A stretch of DNA of 5,267 nucleotides, taken from assembly GCA_041581135.1 (NCBI GenBank), contig JBFGCM010000141.1, positions 1 to 5,267 of the forward strand. Direction: 5' to 3'. A program made the translations under genes and the position numbers. This document shows, piece by piece, positions 1-5,267 of this stretch (its first letter is position 1; each line of letters starts with the position of its first letter). The notes beneath the pieces were generated by a model. The model saw nothing but the letters and a program-made list of their open reading frames with translations, was not told the DNA's origin and did no database searches. The DNA is from JBFGCM01 sp041581135 (lineage in GTDB: Bacteria > Actinomycetota > Acidimicrobiia > Spongiisociales > UBA5794).

Positions 1-32
1 GCCCGGAGGCAGCGGCGATGCTGCCTCCGGGC
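1..32 (-). terminator. Strong hairpin, probable terminator of the DUF4389 gene
   Basis: Positions 1-12 and 21-32 are perfect reverse complements: a 12-bp GC-rich stem (GCCCGGAGGCAG paired with CTGCCTCCGGGC) with an 8-nt loop at 13-20. It lies 13 nt past the stop codon of the minus-strand membrane-protein gene, where an intrinsic terminator is expected. Any U-tract for minus-strand transcription would lie beyond the window edge and cannot be seen. On the plus-strand side no T-run follows, so use as a plus-strand terminator is less supported. It could also be a bidirectional terminator or an mRNA 3'-end stabiliser. Confidence 0.65.
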
Positions 33-45
33 ACTCCATGCTCGG

Positions 46-1467
46 CTAGCTGCGGCTGAGTACCGGTTCTCGGGGCTTCACGTCGCCGCCCGGCGGGCTG
101 CCCGGCGGGAGCTCAGCCACCACGCCCGGATCGTCACCACCCATGTCGAGGCGGAATGGCGGGTACTCGTCGCGCATCAGCGATGCATACGCGCCAACCC
201 GATACACCCAGCGGTTCAGCCCCATGATGAGGTCGAACAATCCGGGCGGGTACCGGCCGGTGAACGTGAGGGCGATGGCTGCCACCAGCACGAGAATGCC
301 GATGAGGCCGCCGCCGACGCGGAGTGCCGCGTCGCCGCCGACTTCGGCGGCCCACCACACCAAGCCGCTGGTGAGCACACCCACGATGAGGTAGTGGGGA
401 ATGGCGAGCAACCACCACTTCACCAGCACCAGACCACGAGAAAGCCGCTCCGGGTAGGCCACGTCGAACCGGGCCGGGTACTCCACGTCACGCAACGTGA
501 ACGGTGGGTACTGATCGGTCGCCAGGGCGCTGAAGGCGTAGTAGCTCACCCTCCAGCTCCACCGCATGACCCCGACATTGAAGTCGAAGATGGCACGGGG
601 GTAACGACCCGTGAACAGGATGGCGAAGAACGCTGCCACGGTGAGCACCGAAAAGGCGATCCACAGGAACGCCAGGACGACGAAGTGCGGAATGGCCAGG
701 AACCACTTCACCAGCCACATCCACCGGCTCAGCCCGGGGTCGATGGATCCCTCGAGCACCACGGGATAGGCCTCGGGGGCGATTGCAGCTGCTTTCGACT
801 CGTCGGTGACCCGAGATCTGGTGGCCAGCACGAGCAGCAGAGCCGCAAGGCCCGCCAGCAAGAGACCAAACAGCAACACGGCGATGGCGATGGCGAGGAA
901 CCCTTCCACCTGGGCGCCCGCTTCGGCGGTGACCAGCACGCCGGGCGAGGCGTCGGCGTTCATCACGACCACGGTCCAGCTACCGGCCGCCACGTCCCAG
1001 GTGAGCGTCTGCATGCCCGTCCCCGCGGCACTCGCCACCCAGAAGTCCTGCGCGGCCGGCGTCGCGGCGGGCACAGTGCCCGTCACCGTCTCGTAGCTGA
1101 CGTCCGATTCCTCAGGTCCGAAGTCGGAGACCTGGTCGATGGCGACGCCATCGAGGTAGCCGGCCACGTCGGACGACGGGCCGATACCGACGAAGACCGG
1201 TGCGTCACCACCGGCCGTCACGTCGAAGCGAACATCGACCAGCCCATCTGGGAACCATTCACCGGGACTCGTGGCGAGGTCCACGTCCGTCGATGTGAGC
1301 GCGTAGCCGTCGGTCGCCAGTGGATAGTCCGGACTGGTGAAGAACCCGTCGGCGTCACGTTCGGTGCCGAACGCCCAGATCATGGCACCGCCTCCGACGA
1401 CGAACCCCACCGACACGATCGCGACGATGGTCGCGATCACAATGATCACGATTCTCCCGAATCTCAT
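46..1467 (-). CDS. DUF4389 domain-containing multi-pass membrane protein
   Basis: Integral membrane protein of 473 aa with unknown biochemical role. From the sequence: an N-terminal hydrophobic helix (about residues 5-34); a polar, probably extracytoplasmic beta-rich region (35-187); a second strong transmembrane helix (188-216); then two tandem copies of a DUF4389-type unit (about 233-325 and 330-440). Each copy has a Lys-Trp-(Phe/Trp)-Leu-like segment with Ala-Ile-Pro-His, hydrophobic helices, the motif Phe-Thr-Gly-Arg-Tyr-Pro followed by Phe-Asp and an Arg-Trp pair, and ends in Tyr-Pro-Pro-Phe. The tail is short and Pro/Gly-rich. The frame stays open to 1560, but the ATG at 1467 is preferred: GAGGAGGG lies 4 nt upstream and the protein then begins directly with a membrane helix. 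It is transcribed divergently from the E2-like gene and followed by a strong hairpin. DUF4389 proteins are common in actinobacteria. The family assignment is firm; the function is not known. Confidence 0.9.
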   Translation of the reverse strand: MRFGRIVIIVIATIVAIVSVGFVVGGGAMIWAFGTERDADGFFTSPDYPLATDGYALTSTDVDLATSPGEWFPDGLVDVRFDVTAGGDAPVFVGIGPSSDVAGYLDGVAIDQVSDFGPEESDVSYETVTGTVPAATPAAQDFWVASAAGTGMQTLTWDVAAGSWTVVVMNADASPGVLVTAEAGAQVEGFLAIAIAVLLFGLLLAGLAALLLVLATRSRVTDESKAAAIAPEAYPVVLEGSIDPGLSRWMWLVKWFLAIPHFVVLAFLWIAFSVLTVAAFFAILFTGRYPRAIFDFNVGVMRWSWRVSYYAFSALATDQYPPFTLRDVEYPARFDVAYPERLSRGLVLVKWWLLAIPHYLIVGVLTSGLVWWAAEVGGDAALRVGGGLIGILVLVAAIALTFTGRYPPGLFDLIMGLNRWVYRVGAYASLMRDEYPPFRLDMGGDDPGVVAELPPGSPPGGDVKPREPVLSRS

Positions 1468-1471
1468 CACA

Positions 1472-1479
1472 CCCTCCTC
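1472..1479 (-). promoter_or_regulatory. Shine-Dalgarno site that sets the DUF4389 gene start
   Basis: On the minus strand GAGGAGGG is followed by TGTG and then the ATG at 1467. This near-consensus ribosome binding site argues against the in-frame start 31 codons upstream at 1560, whose added segment is not hydrophobic and resembles no signal sequence. Confidence 0.75.
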
Positions 1480-1580
1480 GGTGCGGGGGGACACACCCCG
1501 ATGGTCCTCCGTCAGCACGCCTGTCGCATAGGGTCCAACAGCCTCTGGTGGAAGCGGCATGGCACTAGCACGGTGGGGTT

Positions 1581-1584
1581 GGAG
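1581..1584 (+). promoter_or_regulatory. Shine-Dalgarno GGAG for the E2-like gene
   Basis: GGAG is followed by 5 nt and the ATG at 1590. This makes that ATG a better start than the in-frame GTG at 1584, which overlaps the GGAG itself. Confidence 0.5.
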
Positions 1585-1589
1585 TGCTC

Positions 1590-2375
1590 ATGTATGACGA
1601 CGGAGACCGCGGTGTTGATGCGACGCGCTTCCCCGTCTCGCGCAAGATCGTGGGGGCGGCGATGTGGGCAGGCCGGCACGCCTCGCCCGTCCACGGCCTC
1701 ATCGAAGTGGATGTGACCGAGGCGCGGCGGCGGATGCGTGAGGATGTCGGCGATCACTCGTTCACCGCCTACGTCGTTGCGTCAGTGGGGCGCGCCGCGG
1801 CGGCGCATCCCGCCGTGCACGCCTACAGGGATTGGCGGGGACGACTGATCACCCATCGCCACGTGGATGTCTCGACCATCGTCGAGGTGGCAACCGCCGA
1901 TGGCCCCTTCCCGTTCACGTACACGTTGCGTGACGCACATCGGCGCACTGTGACCGAGCTGACGGCCGAGCTACGCGATGTCTCTCGGCGGCCACCGATC
2001 GAGTCGGGATGGAGACGCCGGCTCGGCTCGGCGGCCCGCATCCCGGGCGTGATGCGCGCCGTCTTCTGGATCATGCGGCGGTCGGTGTGGATGCGGCGTC
2101 GGGTCGGAACGACCGTGGTCACCGCCGTCGGCATGTTCGGCGGCGGAGCCGGATTCGGGATCACCCAGCCGTCGGTGATGACCTTGAGCGTGTTGGTCGG
2201 TGGCATCACCCACCGGCCTCGCGTGGTGGACGGCACGTTTGTGGTGCGGGAGATCTTGGATCTGACGATCTCAGTGGACCACAACATCGTCGATGGTGCC
2301 CCGGCGGCCCGGTTCGCGGCCGACCTCCGCCGCTTGCTCGAATCCGGGGCCGCGTTGCCGGTGGCGCCGGCGTGA
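1590..2375 (+). CDS. Stand-alone 2-oxoacid dehydrogenase E2-type acyltransferase domain protein
   Basis: Protein of 261 aa resembling the catalytic (CAT-like) domain of dihydrolipoamide acyltransferases (2-oxoacid_dh family). The C-terminal segment has the catalytic signature Asp-His-Asn-Ile-Val-Asp-Gly-Ala-Pro-Ala-Ala-Arg-Phe, with the expected His at 231 and Asp at 235. Upstream are a Gly-rich Val-Gly-Met-Phe-Gly-Gly-Gly turn (180-186), a Leu-Ser-Val-Leu-Val-Gly-Gly-Ile strand (199-206), and an N-terminal half with His-Gly-Leu-Ile-Glu-Val-Asp-Val and Ser-Phe-Thr-Ala-Tyr-Val-Val typical of the fold. There is no N-terminal lipoyl domain or peripheral-subunit-binding domain, so it is unlikely to work as a normal E2 core; short stand-alone versions are known in actinobacteria. 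A basic Arg-rich stretch (141-173) interrupts the middle. ATG 1590 is chosen for its GGAG; GTG 1584 would add two residues. No E1 or E3 gene lies nearby, so the acyl donor and acceptor are unknown. The fold call is strong; the reaction is not established. Confidence 0.85.
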   Translation: MYDDGDRGVDATRFPVSRKIVGAAMWAGRHASPVHGLIEVDVTEARRRMREDVGDHSFTAYVVASVGRAAAAHPAVHAYRDWRGRLITHRHVDVSTIVEVATADGPFPFTYTLRDAHRRTVTELTAELRDVSRRPPIESGWRRRLGSAARIPGVMRAVFWIMRRSVWMRRRVGTTVVTAVGMFGGGAGFGITQPSVMTLSVLVGGITHRPRVVDGTFVVREILDLTISVDHNIVDGAPAARFAADLRRLLESGAALPVAPA

Positions 2376-2379
2376 CGGT

Positions 2380-3801
2380 TCAGCCCTTGACGACGCCGAT
2401 CGGCCGCAACCTGGCGACCTTGGCGGCGAGGTCGGCCTCGGCGCACACCGACGCCACTTCGTCGACGTCCTTGTATGCGTAAGGCGCTTCCTCCGACAGG
2501 AGCTTGACCGACCCCGGGCGTACCGCGATGCCACGGGACTCGAGGTCGTGACGCACCGTCTGACCGGATGCATGCGCCTTTGCCTTCTTGCGGCTCATCA
2601 CCCGTCCCGCCCCGTGTGCCGCCGAAGCGAACGCGGGATTGTCGGCAACGCCGCGTAGCACCCAAGACGCCGTGCCCATACTTCCCGGTACCAGGACGGG
2701 TTGCCCGTGCGCTCGGAGATCCTCCGGCAATGCCGGATGCCCCGGGCCGAACGCCCGCGTCGCCCCCTTGCGGTGCACGCAGACCTCGGTGGGGACACCT
2801 TCCACGTCGTGGGTCTCGATCTTGGCGAGGTTGTGGGCCACGTCGAACACGAGGTCCATCCCCGTGGCGGTGGGATCCATCCCGAACCCTGCTGCAAACG
2901 CCTGCCGCGCCTCGTGGGCCAGCACATGGCGATTTGCCCAGGCGAAGTTCGCCGATGCGGCCATCGCAGACAGGTACTCCTCGCCTTCGGGGGAGCGGAT
3001 GGGAACACAGGCGAGCTGGCGGTCCGGGACCGAGATGCCGTGGCGATGCATCGCCTGTCCCATCAGGCGCAGCTGATCGGTACAGGTCTGGTGGCCGAGC
3101 CCGCGGGAGCCGCAGTGGATCATCACCACGACCATGTCCTCACTGAGCCCGAATGCCGTTGCCGCCGCCGGATCGTAGATCTGGTCCACCACCTGGACCT
3201 CGAGGAAGTGGTTGCCGGCGCCGAGCGAGCCGAGCTGACCTCCCCCCCTGGCGACGGCGCGCTCGCTGATCGAGGCGGGGTCCGCTCCCCCCGACGTCCC
3301 GTGCTCCTCGCAGCGCTCCAGGTCGCGGTCCCACCCGTATCCCGCAGCGCGCACCGCCTTGGCGCCCTGCACCAGCACGGCCCCGACGAGTTCCTTGCTT
3401 GCGATGGCGCCCTTGCCGAGACCGCGCGGAATCCGTCGGTCGAGTTGCGCCATCACCTGGTCGCCTCGCTCCTGGAAGTCCGATTCGGTGAATGCCGATG
3501 CCAGCAGCCGAACCCCACAACAGATGTCGAAGCCCACGCCGCCCGGCGAGACGACCCCGTCGCTCACCCGGGTCGCCGCCACGCCACCGATGGGAAACCC
3601 GTAGCCCCAGTGGATGTCGGGCATGGCGAATGACGCAGTGACGATGCCCGGCAGATGGGCGACATTGACAACCTGGAGGGCCGCCCGATCTTGCCGCACC
3701 GCCTCCATCAGGCGATTGGAGGCGAAGATACGGCCGGGAACCCGCATGCCGTCGGCGGCCGGAATCTCCCACACGACCGGGGCGACGCGTTTCACTTCCA
3801 T
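2380..3801 (-). CDS. rtcB: RtcB, tRNA/RNA-splicing ligase (3'-phosphate/5'-OH RNA ligase)
   Basis: GTP- and Mn2+-dependent RNA ligase that joins 3'-phosphate or 2',3'-cyclic phosphate ends to 5'-OH ends through an RtcB-pGMP and RNA-ppG intermediate. At 473 aa it is full length for the family. Active-site residues by motif, with the matching Pyrococcus horikoshii numbers from memory: Asp92 and Cys95 in Gly-Phe-Asp-Ile-Cys-Cys-Gly (D95, C98); Asn197-His198 in Gly-Asn-His-Phe-Leu-Glu (N202, H203); His229 in Ile-His-Cys-Gly-Ser-Arg-Gly (H234); His323 in Ala-His-Asn-Leu-Ala-Lys (H329); guanylylated His396 in His-Gly-Ala-Gly-Arg (H404); and Lys472 in the terminal Gly-Val-Val-Lys-Gly (K480). All appear intact. 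Residue 94 is Cys where Asn is common. The ATG at 3801 has only a weak upstream GGGTG. It lies 48 nt downstream of the archease gene on the same strand, so co-transcription is likely. It ends 4 nt from the convergent E2-like gene. Likely roles are RNA repair or tRNA ligation; the substrate in this organism is unknown. Confidence 0.97.
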   Translation of the reverse strand: MEVKRVAPVVWEIPAADGMRVPGRIFASNRLMEAVRQDRAALQVVNVAHLPGIVTASFAMPDIHWGYGFPIGGVAATRVSDGVVSPGGVGFDICCGVRLLASAFTESDFQERGDQVMAQLDRRIPRGLGKGAIASKELVGAVLVQGAKAVRAAGYGWDRDLERCEEHGTSGGADPASISERAVARGGGQLGSLGAGNHFLEVQVVDQIYDPAAATAFGLSEDMVVVMIHCGSRGLGHQTCTDQLRLMGQAMHRHGISVPDRQLACVPIRSPEGEEYLSAMAASANFAWANRHVLAHEARQAFAAGFGMDPTATGMDLVFDVAHNLAKIETHDVEGVPTEVCVHRKGATRAFGPGHPALPEDLRAHGQPVLVPGSMGTASWVLRGVADNPAFASAAHGAGRVMSRKKAKAHASGQTVRHDLESRGIAVRPGSVKLLSEEAPYAYKDVDEVASVCAEADLAAKVARLRPIGVVKG

Positions 3802-3849
3802 GCACCCAGCTTGCGTCGCCGATCACGCAGTGCGCCAGGGGCATTCGGC

Positions 3850-4260
3850 TCACACGTCGAAATACACCCGGCCATACCAGCCTGACTCGTCTTGCCGGAC
3901 GACCAAGTCGTGATAGGTCACCGCCTTGATGGGCGTGCCTCCAAGCTCGATCGAAGTGGAGTCGCACCCCCGAGCCACGACCTTCAAGGTGTGGGAATCG
4001 GGCTGTTGGGCTGCGAAGTCACAGAAGATCGTGTCGTCGACCTCGGCGCGGTAGAGGAGCTCGGACAGCATATCCACCACCAGGTCCTCCACCGTCGGGG
4101 AGGCGACTTCCACCGTCGCGGCACGATCGGCGCCAGCCGGATCTACCGGAGCGATCAGCTCGAACATGCCGGTGGCGAGTTCCTCGACGAGCCCGACGAA
4201 CGTCGTCGCAGTGGCTTCGAGACCGGCATCGGCGGTGTGTGAGAGCACTTGGCGGGGCAC
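3850..4260 (-). CDS. Archease, RtcB-activating protein
   Basis: Small acidic protein of 136 aa, the usual archease size. The family promotes guanylylation and multiple turnover of RtcB and can widen its NTP use. Visible signatures: Ser-His-Thr-Ala-Asp-Ala-Gly near the N terminus (7-13), with Asp11 matching the conserved metal-binding Asp; a central helix with Val-Glu-Asp-Leu and Leu-Ser-Glu-Leu-Leu-Tyr (57-70); Ile-Lys-Ala-Val-Thr-Tyr-His-Asp-Leu (111-119); and the C-terminal Tyr-Phe-Asp-Val, with Asp135 as the second expected metal ligand. The start is a GTG without a visible ribosome binding site. TACGCT ends 7 nt upstream of it, which suggests a leaderless transcript. It lies directly upstream of rtcB and 36 nt downstream of the hydrolase gene. 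The pairing with rtcB strongly supports the call. A GTG four codons downstream is a less likely alternative start. Confidence 0.95.
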   Translation of the reverse strand: MPRQVLSHTADAGLEATATTFVGLVEELATGMFELIAPVDPAGADRAATVEVASPTVEDLVVDMLSELLYRAEVDDTIFCDFAAQQPDSHTLKVVARGCDSTSIELGGTPIKAVTYHDLVVRQDESGWYGRVYFDV

Positions 4261-4266
4261 GATCAG

Positions 4267-4272
4267 AGCGTA
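4267..4272 (-). promoter_or_regulatory. Candidate -10 box of a leaderless archease-rtcB promoter
   Basis: On the minus strand TACGCT (TANNNT pattern) ends 6 bases before the GTG of archease, the spacing expected if transcription starts at the start codon. This would also explain the lack of a Shine-Dalgarno site. No convincing -35 is present at 16-18 bp; a CTGACA lies 22 bp upstream, which is too far. It is a pattern match only. Confidence 0.35.
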
Positions 4273-4287
4273 GTGACGACCGCACTG

Positions 4288-4300
4288 CTGACAGTGTCAG
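4288..4300. repeat. 13-bp palindrome upstream of archease (possible operator)
   Basis: CTGACAGTGTCAG is a perfect inverted repeat with 6-bp arms and one central base. It overlaps the stop codon of the hydrolase gene and lies 27 bp upstream of the archease GTG, next to the candidate -10 box. Its 1-nt centre cannot form a stable RNA hairpin, so if functional it would more likely bind a dimeric protein. A chance occurrence is possible. Confidence 0.35.
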
Positions 4301-4932
4301 CCGGTTGCGGCGACGTGCGCCACGAACCAGTCCCGAGCCGCTTCGGCGGCCCGTTCCAGCGTCCCGGGTTCCTCGAAGAGATGGGTCGCTCCCTCGACGA
4401 CCACCAGGTCGCATTCGCACCGCATCTGGCCGAGGGCTTGCCGGTTCAGGTCGAGCACCACCTGGTCGTGGCTGCCGACGATGAGGCGGGTTGGCGCCGT
4501 GACGGTGGCGAGGTGAGGCCCGGCGAGATCGGGGCGACCGCCACGCGACACGACGGCTGCAACCGGGGGGTGGTCGAGTGTGGCGGCCCGTAGCGCCGCC
4601 GCCGCCCCCGTGCTCGCTCCGAAGTACGCCACTTGGTGATCCTCGAATCCGGGCTGCGCCGTGACCCACCGGGTGGCGTCCGCCAGCCGGTCGGCGAGCA
4701 GCTCGATGTCGAACACGTTGGAGCGGTCGCGTTCCTCGTCCACCGTCAGAAGATCGAACAGGAGGGTGGCGAACCCGGCAGAGAGCAGGAAGTCGGCGAC
4801 GTAGCGGTTGCGAGGGCTGTGGCGGCTGGAACCGCTGCCATGGGCGAAGACGATGACCCCACCAGCCGCGCCGGGGAGCGACAGCAAACCCCCGAGCCGG
4901 GCTCCGGAAACGTCGACATCGACTTCGATCAC
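4297..4932 (-). CDS. Dienelactone hydrolase family alpha/beta hydrolase
   Basis: Alpha/beta hydrolase of about 211 aa. Numbered from the GTG at 4932: an early strand leads to Phe-Ala-His-Gly-Ser-Gly-Ser-Ser-Arg (residues 29-37), the oxyanion-loop motif of this subfamily. The nucleophile elbow Gly-Ala-Ser-Thr-Gly holds Ser107, the acid is probably Asp156 in Gly-Ser-His-Asp, and the catalytic His is 184 in Ala-Thr-His-Leu-Phe-Glu-Glu-Pro-Gly. The Ser-Asp-His order and the Leu-Phe-Asp-Leu-Leu-Thr segment fit small dienelactone-hydrolase-like proteins, which in other genomes can be fused to or sit beside phosphoribosyltransferase domains; none is seen here. The frame extends to a TTG at 4962 (221 aa) with no ribosome binding site. 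GTG 4932 is preferred because TACGCT lies just before it and the beta strand begins there. It is cytoplasmic, with no signal peptide. It lies upstream of archease on the same strand. Substrate unknown. Confidence 0.85.
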   Translation of the reverse strand: MIEVDVDVSGARLGGLLSLPGAAGGVIVFAHGSGSSRHSPRNRYVADFLLSAGFATLLFDLLTVDEERDRSNVFDIELLADRLADATRWVTAQPGFEDHQVAYFGASTGAAAALRAATLDHPPVAAVVSRGGRPDLAGPHLATVTAPTRLIVGSHDQVVLDLNRQALGQMRCECDLVVVEGATHLFEEPGTLERAAEAARDWFVAHVAATG

Positions 4933-4937
4933 ACGAA

Positions 4938-4943
4938 AGCGTA
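4938..4943 (-). promoter_or_regulatory. Candidate -10 box before the hydrolase gene
   Basis: TACGCT on the minus strand ends 5 bases before the GTG at 4932. The same hexamer lies in nearly the same place before archease. It falls inside the longer reading frame from TTG 4962, so the promoter reading and the upstream start would conflict. No clear -35 was found. Confidence 0.25.
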
Positions 4944-4997
4944 CCGCTCCGGGGCGGCGCAATCTGCCGGCGGGACCGGACGGAGAGATTCAGGCGA

Positions 4998-5267
4998 CTA
5001 GCTGGACGCCATCCCACCGGCGGTGACGATCCCCAGGACGAACCCGACCCGGTCTGCAAGTGGTCCCCGCGGCACCTCGACCACGTCATACCCTGCGGTC
5101 AGGTAGGCGGCGACGATCCGATCGTGGAACGGCTGCACCCACTCGAAGGGCATCGTGCGCTCCTCGTCGGTGCTGTAGATGGCGGCCCACGGTGGCGTGA
5201 TGAGAATCGGCCGGGTGTATCGATGGAGTGCCGACGCCGTGGTGATCTCGGCCGTGTCGAGATCCCA
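4998..5267 (-). CDS. AAA_28-like ATPase, C-terminal part (partial)
   Basis: An open minus-strand frame enters from the right edge of the window and ends at the TAG at 4998-5000, giving the last 89 residues of a protein. The segment Leu-Ile-Thr-Pro-Pro-Trp-Ala-Ala-Ile-Tyr-Ser-Thr-Asp-Glu-Glu-Arg, followed by a Phe-rich helix, Ala-Ala-Tyr-Leu-Thr-Ala-Gly-Tyr-Asp-Val-Val-Glu-Val-Pro and Arg-Val-Gly-Phe-Val-Leu, resembles the C-terminal half of small predicted ATPases of the AAA_28 (NadR/Ttd14-like P-loop) type. In these proteins a Thr-Pro-Pro-Trp-x-x-Ile-Tyr-x-x-Asp-x-Glu-Arg stretch is characteristic. The Walker A motif and start lie outside the window, so the nucleotide-binding claim rests on family resemblance alone. 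It is upstream of the hydrolase on the same strand with a gap of 65 nt (or 35 nt if the TTG start is used), so co-transcription is possible. The role is unknown. Confidence 0.65.
   Translation of the reverse strand, partial: WDLDTAEITTASALHRYTRPILITPPWAAIYSTDEERTMPFEWVQPFHDRIVAAYLTAGYDVVEVPRGPLADRVGFVLGIVTAGGMASS

Larger units (their letters stand above)
1468..1589. promoter_or_regulatory. Divergent intergenic region with presumed promoters
   Basis: This 122-bp gap separates two divergently transcribed genes and must hold promoters for both unless they are leaderless. On the plus strand TAGGGT at 1529-1534 fits the loose TANNNT -10 pattern and would give a leader of about 50 nt, but no good -35 lies upstream. 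On the minus strand no TANNNT hexamer was found. A small inverted repeat (CGGGG at 1484-1488, CCCCG at 1496-1500) sits just upstream of the DUF4389 ribosome binding site. No clear operator is visible. Confidence 0.35.

Noticed and set aside
1484..1500. Small inverted repeat CGGGG/CCCCG upstream of the DUF4389 start as a possible riboswitch or attenuator
   Set aside because: Only 5 bp of stem in a GC-rich setting, with no further pairing structure or known riboswitch motif.
394..1716. 440-codon open frame on the plus strand
   Set aside because: It runs antisense to the DUF4389 gene, is rich in His/Arg/Gln/Gly with no recognisable domain, and is what high-GC codon bias produces opposite a real gene.
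1823..2665. 280-codon open frame on the minus strand
   Set aside because: It covers the E2-like gene in antisense and the 3' end of rtcB out of frame. No conserved motif or plausible start context.
3242..3248. Run of seven C (seven G in rtcB) as a possible frameshift or phase-variation site
   Set aside because: The rtcB frame is continuous and motif-bearing on both sides of the run, which encodes Gly residues before the Gly-Asn-His motif. Such short runs are ordinary in high-GC genes.
2701..3633. 310-codon open frame on the plus strand
   Set aside because: It is antisense to rtcB, whose reading frame carries every catalytic motif. The composition is shadow-like (Arg/His/Pro rich) and there is no family resemblance.
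4019..5089. 356-codon open frame on the minus strand
   Set aside because: It overlaps hydrolase, archease and the ATPase end in another frame and is extremely Arg/Pro/Ser rich, typical of an out-of-frame translation.
1..5267. CRISPR arrays, tRNA or rRNA genes, insertion sequences, att sites, toxin-antitoxin genes
   Set aside because: No regularly spaced repeats, cloverleaf sequences, transposase motifs or flanking direct repeats were seen on reading both strands.

Overview
This is a high-GC, gene-dense bacterial chromosome segment. The GC-rich codon use, GTG starts, a membrane protein with duplicated DUF4389 domains and a stand-alone E2-type acyltransferase suggest an actinobacterium, possibly of the Acidimicrobiia type. 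The lineage is inferred, because no rRNA or other marker gene is present.

Left part (1-1589): a perfect 12-bp hairpin at the left edge probably ends transcription of a minus-strand gene for a multi-pass membrane protein. That protein has an N-terminal helix, an extracytoplasmic domain and two tandem DUF4389 repeats. A 122-bp divergent intergenic region separates it from the next gene.

Middle (1590-2375, plus strand): a short protein made only of the catalytic domain of 2-oxoacid dehydrogenase E2 acyltransferases. It keeps the His-x-x-x-Asp-Gly motif and has no lipoyl domain. It converges with rtcB, leaving a 4-nt gap.

Right part (2380-5267, all minus strand), in transcription order: the C-terminal end of an AAA_28-like ATPase (cut by the window edge), a dienelactone-hydrolase-like alpha/beta hydrolase, an archease, and the RNA ligase RtcB. 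Archease and RtcB form a known functional pair. RtcB joins RNA 3'-phosphate or 2',3'-cyclic phosphate ends to 5'-OH ends using GTP and Mn2+, and archease helps it turn over. The hydrolase and ATPase are co-directional, but their link to RNA ligation is only positional. Both the hydrolase and archease genes have a TACGCT hexamer 5-6 nt before a GTG codon, which would fit leaderless promoters inside the cluster. A 13-bp palindrome lies just upstream of the archease promoter candidate.

No CRISPR array, tRNA, rRNA, insertion sequence or phage gene was seen. No intergenic stretch exceeds about 125 bp. The most notable content is the RNA-repair (RtcB-archease) cluster. I see no clear evidence of a wholly undescribed system.
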